Source of the DNA: a virus
Reading direction: 5' to 3' (one strand)
DNA: 20,140 nucleotides
Virus record (IMG/VR): IMGVR_UViG_3300044619_000596
Span: 1 to 20,140 of that record
Below the pieces are notes generated by a model that had not been told where the DNA came from, did not search any database, and worked only from the letters and a program-made list of their open reading frames with translations. Below are positions 1 to 7,910 of this stretch, piece after piece. A program made the position numbers and the translations under genes. The first letter of the stretch is position 1, and the number at the start of each line of letters is the position of its first letter.

Positions 1-91
1 CTTCTAAATCGTCTTCTTCTAATTCATCCACGATGTCTTCAAAGTCATCTTCGAAGTCTTCATCAAATAGATCTGGATCTAGGTCTTCCAT
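1..91 (-). CDS. very acidic protein, N-terminal part (runs off left edge)
   Basis: The first 30 residues are visible and 19 of them are Asp or Glu, starting MEDLDPDLFDEDFED. The ATG at 89-91 has a GGGAG-type ribosome site four to six bases upstream, which favours it over an ATG three bases earlier that soon hits a stop. It lies just downstream of the ribonucleotide reductase on the same strand and is probably co-transcribed. I do not recognise a family. Such acidity fits a disordered tail or a DNA-mimic type protein, but that is only a guess because the rest is outside the window. Confidence 0.6.
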   Translation of the reverse strand, partial: MEDLDPDLFDEDFEDDFEDIVDELEEDDLE

Positions 92-131
92 TGCATCTCC
101 CAGTACTAGTAGGTATATAAATCGTACACTA

Positions 132-2162
132 TTATTTATTGTCTTTGATTAGTTTAACTTCGCAAGCATCTGTAGTGCAATACGCCTCGCCAACCGCATC
201 CGCCGCCATACCTGCGTACACTCCGGCAAAGTCGATCGGGAACAGCTTCATGCGAGCCTCTTCGTACTCACTCTCAGTAATCTGAGTATATGGCATCTGT
301 GGGTATACAGTGTTACCCATAGGCAAGAACGAAACAGTCTTCAGCTGACCATCATGCATGTGTAGGATTGACGCAATTGAGTCGGCTTCTTTCTCCGGGT
401 CAAAGGTCACAGTTACTGATACAGAGTTATCTGACCAATACCGTTGAGTTACAACCGCAAGAGCAACCTTTTCATGTACAGACACTTCCTTCTCCGCACG
501 CTTCGCATTAGTTTTGATAGGGAAGAAGACCACCGAAGTTGTTTCCGGTGATTCGGAAGCAGGCTCTACCCGATAGTTTGCCATTTTGAACAATGGGAGC
601 ATTGGGTCAGAGTTAGCAAATCGAATTGCTCTATTAAAGAACTTACCTCCTGATGCCCAGTGAACTCCAGGGGATTCTCCTGCCAGAATAGATACAGTGC
701 CGGACGGCTTTACCGTTGTCATCTTGATTGATGGGCGCACACCCAACCATTCAGAGTAGGACTCGTCATACCCCTTGACTACAGCGTAGCCTTCATTGAG
801 CCAGTCACGAAGAATAGTCCAACCATTATTATCAGCAAAGTTAGCAATACCAGAAATTGATGTTCCAATACGACGGTTACGCTGCATGATTGCGTTGGTT
901 TCCTCCCAGTGAGTAGGGAGAAGTGTCACAGTTTTGGCATATAGATAAGCAAACTTCAAAGTCCTCTTGAAGTCTTCAAGCGAATCGTGTCTATTTAGAT
1001 ATGTTTCTACCAAAGTACACATCTCAAAAGACTCAAGACTTTGCTCAGCGCATGGGTTATACCCTGCTACTCGCCAATCCTTATTGTTAGGTGGGTCAAT
1101 CAAACGACCATATTTCCGGGAAACGTCCATCCAGACTACTCCCGGCTCACCGTTGCGGACAATGCCATCAATGATCTTTGAGAAGTCAGAGCCAACCTTT
1201 GCTTCTACAGAGTTGTTAGACATCCAAGCCCAACCCGGATTCTTTGGATCATAGGAGTTTCGTTCTGGGTAAACTTCTGCATTCTTTAAGTTCAGAAAGT
1301 CTTCGTCGTCAATTCTACCAATTAGAAGCTCAGCAGAGCGACGTACGTTTCCGCTTACAACACAAACCCCGATTAGGTTGCCGATATCAGCAATGTCTTT
1401 ACGGGTTAGCTTTTCTCCTGCTCTTCCTACAAACAATTTATGAATGTAGTTATGTAGTCGTTCTAGAGGTTCATGTCCGGCTGCTGTTCCACCAAACGTT
1501 TTGATTGGAGTTCCTGCTGGACGGATTTCTTTGTAATCAAATACTGGAGCCTTGCTATCTGGCTTGAGGTAGGCATTGATGAGGGACGTGACTGACTCGA
1601 CCCATCCTTCTCGGGTGTCTGGTACGACATATGTATCTCCTTGAGTTGGTTCATAGATAGTAAAGTCCTTGTCGGCCCCCTTATCGTCGAACCCTACTCC
1701 GACACCTAACATGGATGCTTCCATTAGGAAAGCAAATGGTTTTGCTGGATTGAGCTTTGTCATTTCAGTTGTAGAAACAAAAGCACAATTTTGTAGTGCA
1801 GCGGAATTCCTCTGCTCATTAACAATTGGAGTTCCCATTACCCATAGTCCACGTCCTGGTGGAGTCCACTTCAATTGGAACAACCGGTCATATGCTTCTT
1901 TGGCTGATGAAGCAGCCTTAGCATCTGACCAAGGAAGTCGTTGGGATTTAGCATGGTCTTTCTGAAGTGAGTACATGCCATTAATGACACGTTCGCAAAC
2001 CTCTACCCAAGTTTCTTTAGTACCGTTTTCTTTAAGACGAGAGTATGTTCTTAAAAAAGTAATTTCTCCGACACTATTACCCGCTGCGTCTGAATACCCC
2101 CAAGGAACAGTCTTACCTTTGTATGAGTTGACGAAGTCCTCGGCTAATTTAAAAGAAAACAA
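132..2162 (-). CDS. adenosylcobalamin-dependent (class II) ribonucleoside-triphosphate reductase
   Basis: Reduces ribonucleotides to deoxyribonucleotides with a radical made from coenzyme B12, supplying DNA precursors in the cytoplasm. The 676 residues fit the monomeric Lactobacillus leichmannii RTPR type, whose enzyme is slightly longer (about 740). The PWG...RTYSR-like N-terminus is seen at 20-42. A Cys at 126 (LQNCAF) matches the first active-site cysteine, and NPCAEQ with Cys371 and Cys382, eleven apart, matches the radical-bearing and second redox cysteines. A C-terminal pair, Cys662 and Cys667, has the spacing of the shuttle cysteines that regenerate the active site. All key residues appear present. 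The start is a TTG at 2162 with AGAAGGG seven bases upstream; an in-frame stop lies further up and there is no ATG in between. It follows the TIM-barrel-like gene by about 40 bases. Phages often carry this enzyme to outpace host dNTP supply. Confidence 0.95.
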   Translation of the reverse strand: MFSFKLAEDFVNSYKGKTVPWGYSDAAGNSVGEITFLRTYSRLKENGTKETWVEVCERVINGMYSLQKDHAKSQRLPWSDAKAASSAKEAYDRLFQLKWTPPGRGLWVMGTPIVNEQRNSAALQNCAFVSTTEMTKLNPAKPFAFLMEASMLGVGVGFDDKGADKDFTIYEPTQGDTYVVPDTREGWVESVTSLINAYLKPDSKAPVFDYKEIRPAGTPIKTFGGTAAGHEPLERLHNYIHKLFVGRAGEKLTRKDIADIGNLIGVCVVSGNVRRSAELLIGRIDDEDFLNLKNAEVYPERNSYDPKNPGWAWMSNNSVEAKVGSDFSKIIDGIVRNGEPGVVWMDVSRKYGRLIDPPNNKDWRVAGYNPCAEQSLESFEMCTLVETYLNRHDSLEDFKRTLKFAYLYAKTVTLLPTHWEETNAIMQRNRRIGTSISGIANFADNNGWTILRDWLNEGYAVVKGYDESYSEWLGVRPSIKMTTVKPSGTVSILAGESPGVHWASGGKFFNRAIRFANSDPMLPLFKMANYRVEPASESPETTSVVFFPIKTNAKRAEKEVSVHEKVALAVVTQRYWSDNSVSVTVTFDPEKEADSIASILHMHDGQLKTVSFLPMGNTVYPQMPYTQITESEYEEARMKLFPIDFAGVYAGMAADAVGEAYCTTDACEVKLIKDNK

Positions 2163-2201
2163 AATAGTACCCTTCTCTAAAATGATGGTGTATTTACATA
2201 G

Positions 2202-3719
2202 TTAATCTATTTGCTCAGAGATTATTCTAGTGGTATCCGCCTCAGAAATCCCACCGTTCGGTAGCTCCTTTAGGGTGTTAGCTTTATCACCAAATAGTGC
2301 TGACAGTACACCGCCTGAAGTCTGGCGTTCTACGGTTAATTTGACAAACTCTTTATTTTCTTCAAGTTCTTTCAAACTCTTAACAATCTTAAATAGTCTA
2401 TCAATCTCTTGACCAGTGTTAGGATCCGGGTAACCGCCGTTTAGTTCTTCAGCAAATCTAGCAAAAGCAACACGGGCACCCTGCATCTCAATGATGGCAT
2501 TTAGTAAACCCTTAAGTTGGTCTTTAGTCTTTACTTCAACTGGCAAATTAAAGGCACAAGCATTTTGTGGCTTAAATGCGGGACAGTTAGCAGCAACAAA
2601 ACACGTATCGCATTGGCGCAAACTAGTGTGTGTAGTTTCAATGATAGGAACGTCTCTTATCAGGTCTCTGCCGTCGCTATCTCTATCCAAAACAGTCTTA
2701 GTATTTATCGAAAATACTGGCAAAGTACGCGTTTCTGATGCATCTCTTGCTACTAAACCAGGGCGTTCTACTGCAGAATCTTTCCGCACCTCAACACCTC
2801 TGTTATCAGGATCTATACCCATAGTTTCCGCAGAACCTGGACTATCTATGTCCACACTGTTATCAGATAACTTCTTGTCATTATCTACTATGGTTAAGTG
2901 CGGCGGCTTCTTTTTATCCAACGATTTCTCCAGCTCTAGGTACGACCAAATGGCGAGGCGAGTTACCTCATTACTATCATCATTAAGAATCTTGTCAAAG
3001 TCTAGTCCCGCTTTTTGTATAACGTTCTTATAACGGGGGCGAGCTTGGTCTTTTTGTTTCTTCTGATATCTAACTAGTCTAGTGGTATCCCAGACAATAG
3101 TTTCACCTCTCATCATTGGCGATAGCCACGAAAGAGTGCTTGCAGTTTCCAAAGGAACCTGTCGAAGGTTGTCTGGCTTGGCACAACCTAGTCCGTGGAA
3201 CTTAGTACCAAACTGGCTCTGAAGGGCCCTGGTGCGTCCTGAGAGGGTTGTATCGCTATCTATGGTCTCTCCTAATAGGGCGACGTTTTCCCATTGTTCA
3301 GAGAGCGAGAACAGGGCAGCATGCCCCATTTCTGGTTTCCATACTGGCCAGTATTTGTCTTGCAACTCAAATCCTAGGGTTTTCCTTTGGTCGGATATCC
3401 AGTCAGATCCAAGTACTTGGGAGTCGAACTCAATTACCCCGGCAATATGATCATAGTTATTGGCAATGAAATCCTCAAAAGCCGCAGCATAATCCTGCAG
3501 CTCACGGGTGCTTAGCCCAGCTGCATCTGCGTGCCGGCCGCCGCCATCGAGGTAAACCTTGACGTCGCTTGGGTACTTCTCTGATAATAGATAGTTCTTA
3601 GTCTTGGGCAATCCACGTTTAGCTAGGCCCCAGTAGCTCACTGATATGTGCTGTACACCCGAATCAATAAGAAGTAGTCTGTGGGACGGAACTTCCCCGC
3701 CCATAAATACCAGGTTCAT
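2202..3719 (-). CDS. phage TIM-barrel-like protein, possibly related to TGT/DpdA transglycosylases, with C-terminal Cys cluster
   Basis: 505 residues, ATG overlapping the stop of the HAD-like gene by four bases (ATGA), so the two are translationally linked. The N-terminal ~230 residues alternate predicted strands and helices, with conserved-looking patches: YLDGGGRHADAAG (57-68), EFDSQVLGSDW (97-107), YWPVWKPEMG (123-132), FHGLGCAKPDNLR (174-186) and TASTLSW (192-198). That layout (strand, FHxLG, then a Ser/Thr-Trp patch) recalls the tRNA-guanine transglycosylase barrel and phage DpdA relatives, which swap guanine for 7-deazaguanines. I cannot prove this by eye, and no deazaguanine synthesis gene is visible. 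After a disordered linker (270-360) comes a CxxC-x5-C-x8-C cluster at Cys370, 373, 379 and 388, a likely zinc or iron-sulfur site, and then a helical C-terminus. The usual TGT zinc motif is not seen. Function should be regarded as unknown. Confidence 0.6.
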   Translation of the reverse strand: MNLVFMGGEVPSHRLLLIDSGVQHISVSYWGLAKRGLPKTKNYLLSEKYPSDVKVYLDGGGRHADAAGLSTRELQDYAAAFEDFIANNYDHIAGVIEFDSQVLGSDWISDQRKTLGFELQDKYWPVWKPEMGHAALFSLSEQWENVALLGETIDSDTTLSGRTRALQSQFGTKFHGLGCAKPDNLRQVPLETASTLSWLSPMMRGETIVWDTTRLVRYQKKQKDQARPRYKNVIQKAGLDFDKILNDDSNEVTRLAIWSYLELEKSLDKKKPPHLTIVDNDKKLSDNSVDIDSPGSAETMGIDPDNRGVEVRKDSAVERPGLVARDASETRTLPVFSINTKTVLDRDSDGRDLIRDVPIIETTHTSLRQCDTCFVAANCPAFKPQNACAFNLPVEVKTKDQLKGLLNAIIEMQGARVAFARFAEELNGGYPDPNTGQEIDRLFKIVKSLKELEENKEFVKLTVERQTSGGVLSALFGDKANTLKELPNGGISEADTTRIISEQID

Positions 3720-4180
3720 TCAAATCTCTTAACATTGCTTCCAAGGTGGGCATCCATAAGTGCTTGACGTTGGCGCTCTACTTCATCTGCCAGGTCTTTC
3801 CACGGCCGTACATCTCGGCTTCTACGAACAAACTTAGGGGCAGCAAAGAGCATAGATGGTACGCCTTTAGATAGTGCGTAAGCACAACGATCCGCATCTG
3901 GATCTATAAACAAATCAACTATGCCTTGAGCTTGAGCTATGTCTAGCTGTCGAGAACGCAAATCTTGGCCCTCAAAGAAGTATCTACTATCATAGATATC
4001 TCCATAACCAACTATGAGATTAGCACGAAGCCAGTGCTCAGTTAGTTCAGGGCTATGATCCGAGGCAATAATGACCCGGTAATTACCTGCAAGAATACGA
4101 AAAAGCTTGACGCCCTCCGCTATTGGATCGCCTACTTCTGTTCTTAGTACTCCGTCTAATGCTACGAATGCTGTGGCCAT
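3716..4180 (-). CDS. HAD-like protein with substituted nucleophile
   Basis: 154 residues with the outline of a small haloacid-dehalogenase-fold phosphatase: motif I at 5-12 (FVALDGVL), a motif II Ser at 40 after a hydrophobic strand (VIIASDHS), and a motif IV acidic pair in DLFIDPDADRC (Asp93, Asp95). In active HAD enzymes motif I reads DxDGxx and its first Asp forms the phospho-intermediate; here that position (residue 7) is Ala, while the second Asp (9) is kept. It is therefore probably catalytically altered or a non-catalytic binding protein. It starts eight bases after the DUF6321-like gene and its stop overlaps the next ATG, placing it in a tight group with the nucleotidyltransferase-like and barrel genes. 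Substrate unknown. Confidence 0.7.
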   Translation of the reverse strand: MATAFVALDGVLRTEVGDPIAEGVKLFRILAGNYRVIIASDHSPELTEHWLRANLIVGYGDIYDSRYFFEGQDLRSRQLDIAQAQGIVDLFIDPDADRCAYALSKGVPSMLFAAPKFVRRSRDVRPWKDLADEVERQRQALMDAHLGSNVKRFE

Positions 4181-4188
4181 TTAATACT

Positions 4189-4449
4189 CTAACAATCCCA
4201 CTTTCTAAGTGCTAGTGCCTTGCGAGTTGGTTTACCGTTCTTGTCTTTCATAGGGCCTTCCATACCGCCCATGCGTGCACAGAAAGATTTACGACGTGCA
4301 GCAGACTTTTTAGACTTCTTTGCTTGCTCTGCTGATACAGGAGGCTTTAGGTTATGGCCTTGTGCTTTTGCAGATGCACGACCTTTAGCGTTTAGTCCAC
4401 CTTCAGGGTTTTTACCCTCTTTACGTTGCCATGCTGGTGATTTAGCCAT
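4189..4449 (-). CDS. small basic DUF6321-like phage protein
   Basis: 86 residues, starting MAKSPAWQRKEGKNPEGGLN and very rich in Lys and Arg. The pattern PAWQRKEGKNPxGGLNxKGR and the end (FCARMGGMEGPMKDKNGKPTRKALALRKWDC) match what I recall as DUF6321, a short family of unknown role found widely in tailed phages. Its composition suggests nucleic-acid contact. The ATG has a strong AAGGAG site and overlaps the end of the nucleotidyltransferase-like gene by eight bases. No catalytic motif; two cysteines only. Confidence 0.8.
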   Translation of the reverse strand: MAKSPAWQRKEGKNPEGGLNAKGRASAKAQGHNLKPPVSAEQAKKSKKSAARRKSFCARMGGMEGPMKDKNGKPTRKALALRKWDC

Positions 4450-5317
4450 GGATTCTCCTTATCAGTGTGTCAGTATCGGGTAACTCTATTCCATAAGTCT
4501 GGATCTGTTGTTGTTTATCAGACTCTGTTTTAGCATCTTTGATTGCTCTTAATGCCTGTACAGCACCAGAACGTTTGCCTGCTTGCCATCTATAATTATT
4601 AAAGTCAGAATACCCCGCACCAATTTTGCTAAACGCAACTTTTCTTCCAGCGTGGATGTCATCAAAGAAAGTAGACGCCTGTTCAGTGGCTAGTTTTAGC
4701 CTGCGTTCTGCGTTCAATCTATGAGCAGGGTTAGTTGCTCCACGCACCTCTTCTAAAGCTGCTGAGTACCGGCTAACAAGTTCTTTAGCCATCTCATGGT
4801 CTCTGTTTGTCTTTTGTTCCCAAGCACGGCTATAAGGAGGTTCTGGGTTTTTGTCTGGTTGGACAGTCCAAATATCTCCAATTAAATCATAGGCTGCGTA
4901 AGGATTAATATCTCTGATGTCAGACTGCTCATTAACATAGTAAGTTAACTCGTACCCTTCCCAATTACGGGTCTTTGGCATAAGTTCTTTGTTAAAGCCT
5001 TCGTTTAGTAACGACGCAATTTCTTGATTTGAAAACCCCGTATACTCTGGGTTGTTTTGTCTAAAAAGAACATAGTTAATTCCAACTAAACAATCTAAAT
5101 CACCAGGTTCACGTGCAGCTTCCCACTGGTATGAAACACCAGATCCAGCAATCCAAGCTTTAGTCCAGGTATGTGGTGCAGCAAAGTGTTTTGCTAAATA
5201 ATCAAAGAGCATTGATAGTACGCCAGTGCGAACCCAAGGCTTAAGGCCCTCGTTATCAAACAGCTTTGGATCTAGCTGTTGTGATGGCCTACTGAAGTAG
5301 GAGGTGGCAATGGTCAT
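4442..5317 (-). CDS. nucleotidyltransferase-fold protein
   Basis: 291 residues from the ATG at 5317; a TTG 21 bases further upstream is also in frame but the ATG has the better-placed GGAAG-type site. Residues 57-79 carry the signature of the DNA polymerase beta-like nucleotidyltransferase superfamily: a Gly-Ser pair (58-59) followed by GDLDCLVG with Asp73 and Asp75 as metal ligands. Such enzymes transfer a nucleotide to RNA, protein or a small molecule; the acceptor here is unknown. The middle (140-225) is helical with many charged residues. The gene is the first after a clear terminator at 5342-5368 and begins a chain of overlapping genes (DUF6321-like, HAD-like, barrel protein). A template-independent NTase, for example antitoxin-like or tRNA-modifying, is possible. 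Confidence 0.7.
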   Translation of the reverse strand: MTIATSYFSRPSQQLDPKLFDNEGLKPWVRTGVLSMLFDYLAKHFAAPHTWTKAWIAGSGVSYQWEAAREPGDLDCLVGINYVLFRQNNPEYTGFSNQEIASLLNEGFNKELMPKTRNWEGYELTYYVNEQSDIRDINPYAAYDLIGDIWTVQPDKNPEPPYSRAWEQKTNRDHEMAKELVSRYSAALEEVRGATNPAHRLNAERRLKLATEQASTFFDDIHAGRKVAFSKIGAGYSDFNNYRWQAGKRSGAVQALRAIKDAKTESDKQQQIQTYGIELPDTDTLIRRIHG

Positions 5318-5341
5318 AGACCTATTCTTCCATAGCAATAC

Positions 5342-5368
5342 AAAAGGCAGGCCCCTAAAGGCCTGCCT
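5342..5368 (-). terminator. intrinsic terminator downstream of the 5385-5708 gene
   Basis: A perfect 9-bp stem (AGGCAGGCC at 5345-5353 with GGCCTGCCT at 5360-5368) closes a six-base loop. On the minus strand the stem is followed by TTTTG, a short U tract. It sits 17 bases past the stop of the acidic protein and before the nucleotidyltransferase gene, so it should end most transcription coming from the right. Confidence 0.75.
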
Positions 5369-5384
5369 GTTGAGTATTTAATTG

Positions 5385-5708
5385 TTACTTAGCAGCGGCT
5401 TTCTTCTGCATTTCAAGGGCCTCAAAACGAGCAACGGTGTACTCGGCAGCGGCCTGTGCTTGCAAGTCTGCAAGAATTTCAGAGGCATAACGACGAACCT
5501 CTAACAAAGTAATTTCGCGTTCAATTGGCATACTAAATAGTTGCCTGTCACGTTCTACAAATACGTGGCCATCAACATCGATTAGTACTGCAAAACCAGT
5601 CTCAATCTTAGGTGGAGTATCTGTTACTTCTGGTTCTGGATTAAGAGTGTCAAGGATTACTTCTGCTGAATCCTCAATTGCTGCGTTTACTGTACGGTCT
5701 TCTGACAC
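5385..5708 (-). CDS. small acidic unknown protein
   Basis: 107 residues, acidic N-terminus followed by a short segment with alternating hydrophobics (ETGFAVLIDVDGHVFVERDR, 36-55) that looks like a beta hairpin, and a helical Ala/Glu-rich C-terminus ending in KKAAAK. The start is GTG at 5708 with AAGGAG seven bases upstream. It is the last gene before the terminator at 5342-5368 and follows the Cys-containing gene by ten bases. I do not recognise a family; a virion-associated or regulatory role cannot be told from sequence alone. Confidence 0.75.
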   Translation of the reverse strand: MSEDRTVNAAIEDSAEVILDTLNPEPEVTDTPPKIETGFAVLIDVDGHVFVERDRQLFSMPIEREITLLEVRRYASEILADLQAQAAAEYTVARFEALEMQKKAAAK

Positions 5709-5718
5709 GAGTTTCTCC

Positions 5719-6300
5719 TTATTTATACATTCCAGCGGCCTTGCGCTGCTGGGTTACTACGTGGGACTTAACTGGACAAAAATCACAAAGAAAGACGTTA
5801 GTACCTGCTGACTTAGCAGCAGACATCAAACCGGCTTCTTTACGAAGTTCAGCGGTGTTCTTTGGAACAAGACGCTTGTTCTTAGACCGCCAATCGGTGC
5901 AACCTTCTTGTGGTCGAAGGTGCTCACTATAGCACTTCATAGCATCGTCGTAAAACGTTGCTTTAGTAGTGTAATAGTCTGGGTCAATATCTGCAAGACC
6001 GCCGCCTACCTTGTTACGTAGGTTCTCAATAACCTGCTTCTTAACTTCAGGGCGTGAGTAAAGCTTTACTCCGATCTTAGATAGAAACCCGTTATGAGGA
6101 ATTCCGGCAGACTCGTGCTTTTCAACAAGAATCTGAAGAGTTACATCATCGTCTGGGTGACCTTCAAAATCAGGCAGTTCTTCAATTGTTTTACAGTTGT
6201 AGCAATACAACAAACGAAGTTTAGGACCATCGTCCTTAATCTCTGTGTACGTGCCTTCATCTGCGGGCTTACCGCCCTGACCCAAGATAGGTATACTCAT
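5719..6300 (-). CDS. unknown phage protein with two CxxC pairs
   Basis: 193 residues. Two CxxC pairs, Cys33/Cys36 (LLYCYNCKTIEEL) and Cys172/Cys175 (FLCDFCPVKSH), lie at opposite ends and could join in one zinc site; two more cysteines (about 122 and 133) are in the middle. The remainder is charged and mixed helix/strand. Similar proteins with a short N-terminal YCxxC patch occur in actinobacterial phages as hypothetical proteins, from memory. The ATG has a strong GGAGGATAAT site. Its neighbours are a TipAS-like protein upstream and an acidic protein downstream, probably one transcript ending at 5342. Role unknown; nucleic-acid binding is possible. Confidence 0.75.
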   Translation of the reverse strand: MSIPILGQGGKPADEGTYTEIKDDGPKLRLLYCYNCKTIEELPDFEGHPDDDVTLQILVEKHESAGIPHNGFLSKIGVKLYSRPEVKKQVIENLRNKVGGGLADIDPDYYTTKATFYDDAMKCYSEHLRPQEGCTDWRSKNKRLVPKNTAELRKEAGLMSAAKSAGTNVFLCDFCPVKSHVVTQQRKAAGMYK

Positions 6301-6314
6301 ATTATCCTCCGATG

Positions 6315-6701
6315 TTATAGTGCTACTTTGTACGAATATTGCTTAAGCATATTGTAGACGTAAGTATTTAACCCGTCCGCATACTTATTAAAAAATGATA
6401 TGTAGTCCTTGTCAAGAAGAGAACATAAAGCTAAATTTGCTATGACTGACCTATCTACCTTGAAGAACCAATCCTCTAGGTGAGAGCAAAGCCTATCAAA
6501 GTCTTCCTCTGAAAATTGCTGGGAATTTTTTAGCTTGTCCGTCATATGCTCAATCATTTCGGTTGCTTCTTCAGCCATAACAACCCAATCTTGCCTTGAG
6601 TACTGCTTCATTCTTTCCTGAGCCTCTAAAACATATGGGTCATTTGGTACTTTAGATGACCAATTTTTCCACAATTGTAGGCAGGTTACCTCTTCATCCA
6701 T
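6315..6701 (-). CDS. stand-alone TipAS-like (antibiotic-recognition) domain protein
   Basis: 128 residues, all helical. From 20 to 122 it follows the TipAS domain pattern: an AxxRxKxYSxxDW start (AQERMKQYSRQDW, 27-39), a long acidic helix, a central helix ending with W78, then DKDYISFFNKYADGL (97-111) and a closing helix near NMLKQY. In the family this globin-like domain sits behind a MerR HTH (TipAL of Streptomyces) and traps thiopeptide antibiotics and related compounds. Here no HTH or second domain precedes it, so this is equivalent to the short TipAS form, a sequestering or sensing protein. It starts 12 bases after the previous gene. The ligand is unknown, and the N-terminal ~18 residues are unassigned. 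Confidence 0.75.
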   Translation of the reverse strand: MDEEVTCLQLWKNWSSKVPNDPYVLEAQERMKQYSRQDWVVMAEEATEMIEHMTDKLKNSQQFSEEDFDRLCSHLEDWFFKVDRSVIANLALCSLLDKDYISFFNKYADGLNTYVYNMLKQYSYKVAL

Positions 6702-6713
6702 ACGACTACCTTA

Positions 6714-7907
6714 CTACAGGTTTGGGTTCTTACCTACTTCGAACGCAGCTGACCGCGCTTCACGGCCTGCATTTTTGTTAGCTTCAATGTTCCGTAAACG
6801 CTCAGCCTCAGTGTTCATAGATAGTTCAGCAGTGGCTTGCTTATCTTGACGAGCTTGACGTCCGGCAGCGAAGCGCTCAATAATCCCAACCTCTGGAGCT
6901 TCTTTTTCTAAACCTGTTAGGGTAACTTCTATTCTTCTATTAGCAGTCTTAGAGAACCCACGAGGTCTTACTCCTCCTTCAGGAATTCCAGCGGCTTTTC
7001 GTTCAGCTCTACTTTTAATTGCTTCTAAAACTTCATTTTTTTGACCGTCGGACATAGAAACTTTTTCAAAAGGTTCGCCTCTACGTTTTGCTTGAAGTTG
7101 GTTGTAAACTTTGTCAGCTAAACCAGAACCCTGACCTAAAGGCAAATCTTCAGAATCTCCTGGGCCTTTGGGTTTCTTTTTACGACCACCACGGCTGTTA
7201 GGTACTCCCTTTTTATTAAACTTATACTCGGTAGGTGTACTTGAAGGGGCTGTAGGTGCTTCTTCAGAAACAGTGTTATCAGAAGTATTGTGGCCACCTC
7301 CGGTACGAACACGTTCTAACTGACGTTCTAATGTAGAAGCCTGCTCTGCTGGAGTACGTCGACTCTTAACTTCCTCAAGATGAGTAGTTCTTGTACCCCC
7401 ACCTTTTCCTAAGTCTTCGTTTACACGACCAACTAGAGCGTCTTCTCCTGTCATACCTTTCTTAACAAGCTCACCCTCTAGATAGGTTCTTTTTTCTCGT
7501 TCTTGAATTCCTCGCCATGCGGCAAATTTTCTTACATCTTCAGGGTGTATTCGGCGTTGGCTAACGCCAGTTTCTCCACGACTAATACTATTTTCTATGA
7601 TCTTACCTAGATGCGTTGCACAAACTGGAGTTTGCTGATGCTCAGCCTCTCCCTCAAGCTGTACAAAATGTGTTGCGGGACCTGAATGCCCCCATCCACC
7701 TGAATGAGTAGCCTCGCAGTCCAAAGTTTTTTTAATTTCATGTGTTTGTAACTCTGGGTTAAACGACTGTCGTTTAATAGGGTCTAGTAAATCAGTATTA
7801 TCTGCAAAAGAACCAGACGGAGTATGTTCTACTTTTGTGTATTGTGGCTTTTCAGAAAGTACGGTCGTAGAAGGAAGACTTGCACGGTCTTCATAATTCA
7901 AAGCCAT
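6714..7907 (-). CDS. large charged unknown protein, likely disordered
   Basis: 397 residues with long charged, Gly/Ser/Thr-rich stretches, for example 205-260 (including a Lys/Arg run RGGRKKKPKG), and a helical, Arg/Ala/Glu-rich C-terminus (about 315-390). Residues 63-100 hold C64, H68, H74, H80, H89, C95 and H98, a possible metal-binding or small folded patch. I do not recognise a family. It starts with an ATG three bases after the stop of the 84-residue gene and is followed by the TipAS-like gene. Size and place among small unknown genes would suit a scaffold, internal virion or DNA-binding protein, but nothing decides it. Confidence 0.7.
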   Translation of the reverse strand: MALNYEDRASLPSTTVLSEKPQYTKVEHTPSGSFADNTDLLDPIKRQSFNPELQTHEIKKTLDCEATHSGGWGHSGPATHFVQLEGEAEHQQTPVCATHLGKIIENSISRGETGVSQRRIHPEDVRKFAAWRGIQEREKRTYLEGELVKKGMTGEDALVGRVNEDLGKGGGTRTTHLEEVKSRRTPAEQASTLERQLERVRTGGGHNTSDNTVSEEAPTAPSSTPTEYKFNKKGVPNSRGGRKKKPKGPGDSEDLPLGQGSGLADKVYNQLQAKRRGEPFEKVSMSDGQKNEVLEAIKSRAERKAAGIPEGGVRPRGFSKTANRRIEVTLTGLEKEAPEVGIIERFAAGRQARQDKQATAELSMNTEAERLRNIEANKNAGREARSAAFEVGKNPNL

Positions 7908-7910
7908 TAG

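Noticed and set aside
967-2205. Plus-strand open frames (967-1254, 1244-1504, 1669-1965, 1975-2205)
   Set aside because: They lie antisense within the well-supported ribonucleotide reductase, have no ribosome sites and give low-complexity or odd proteins.
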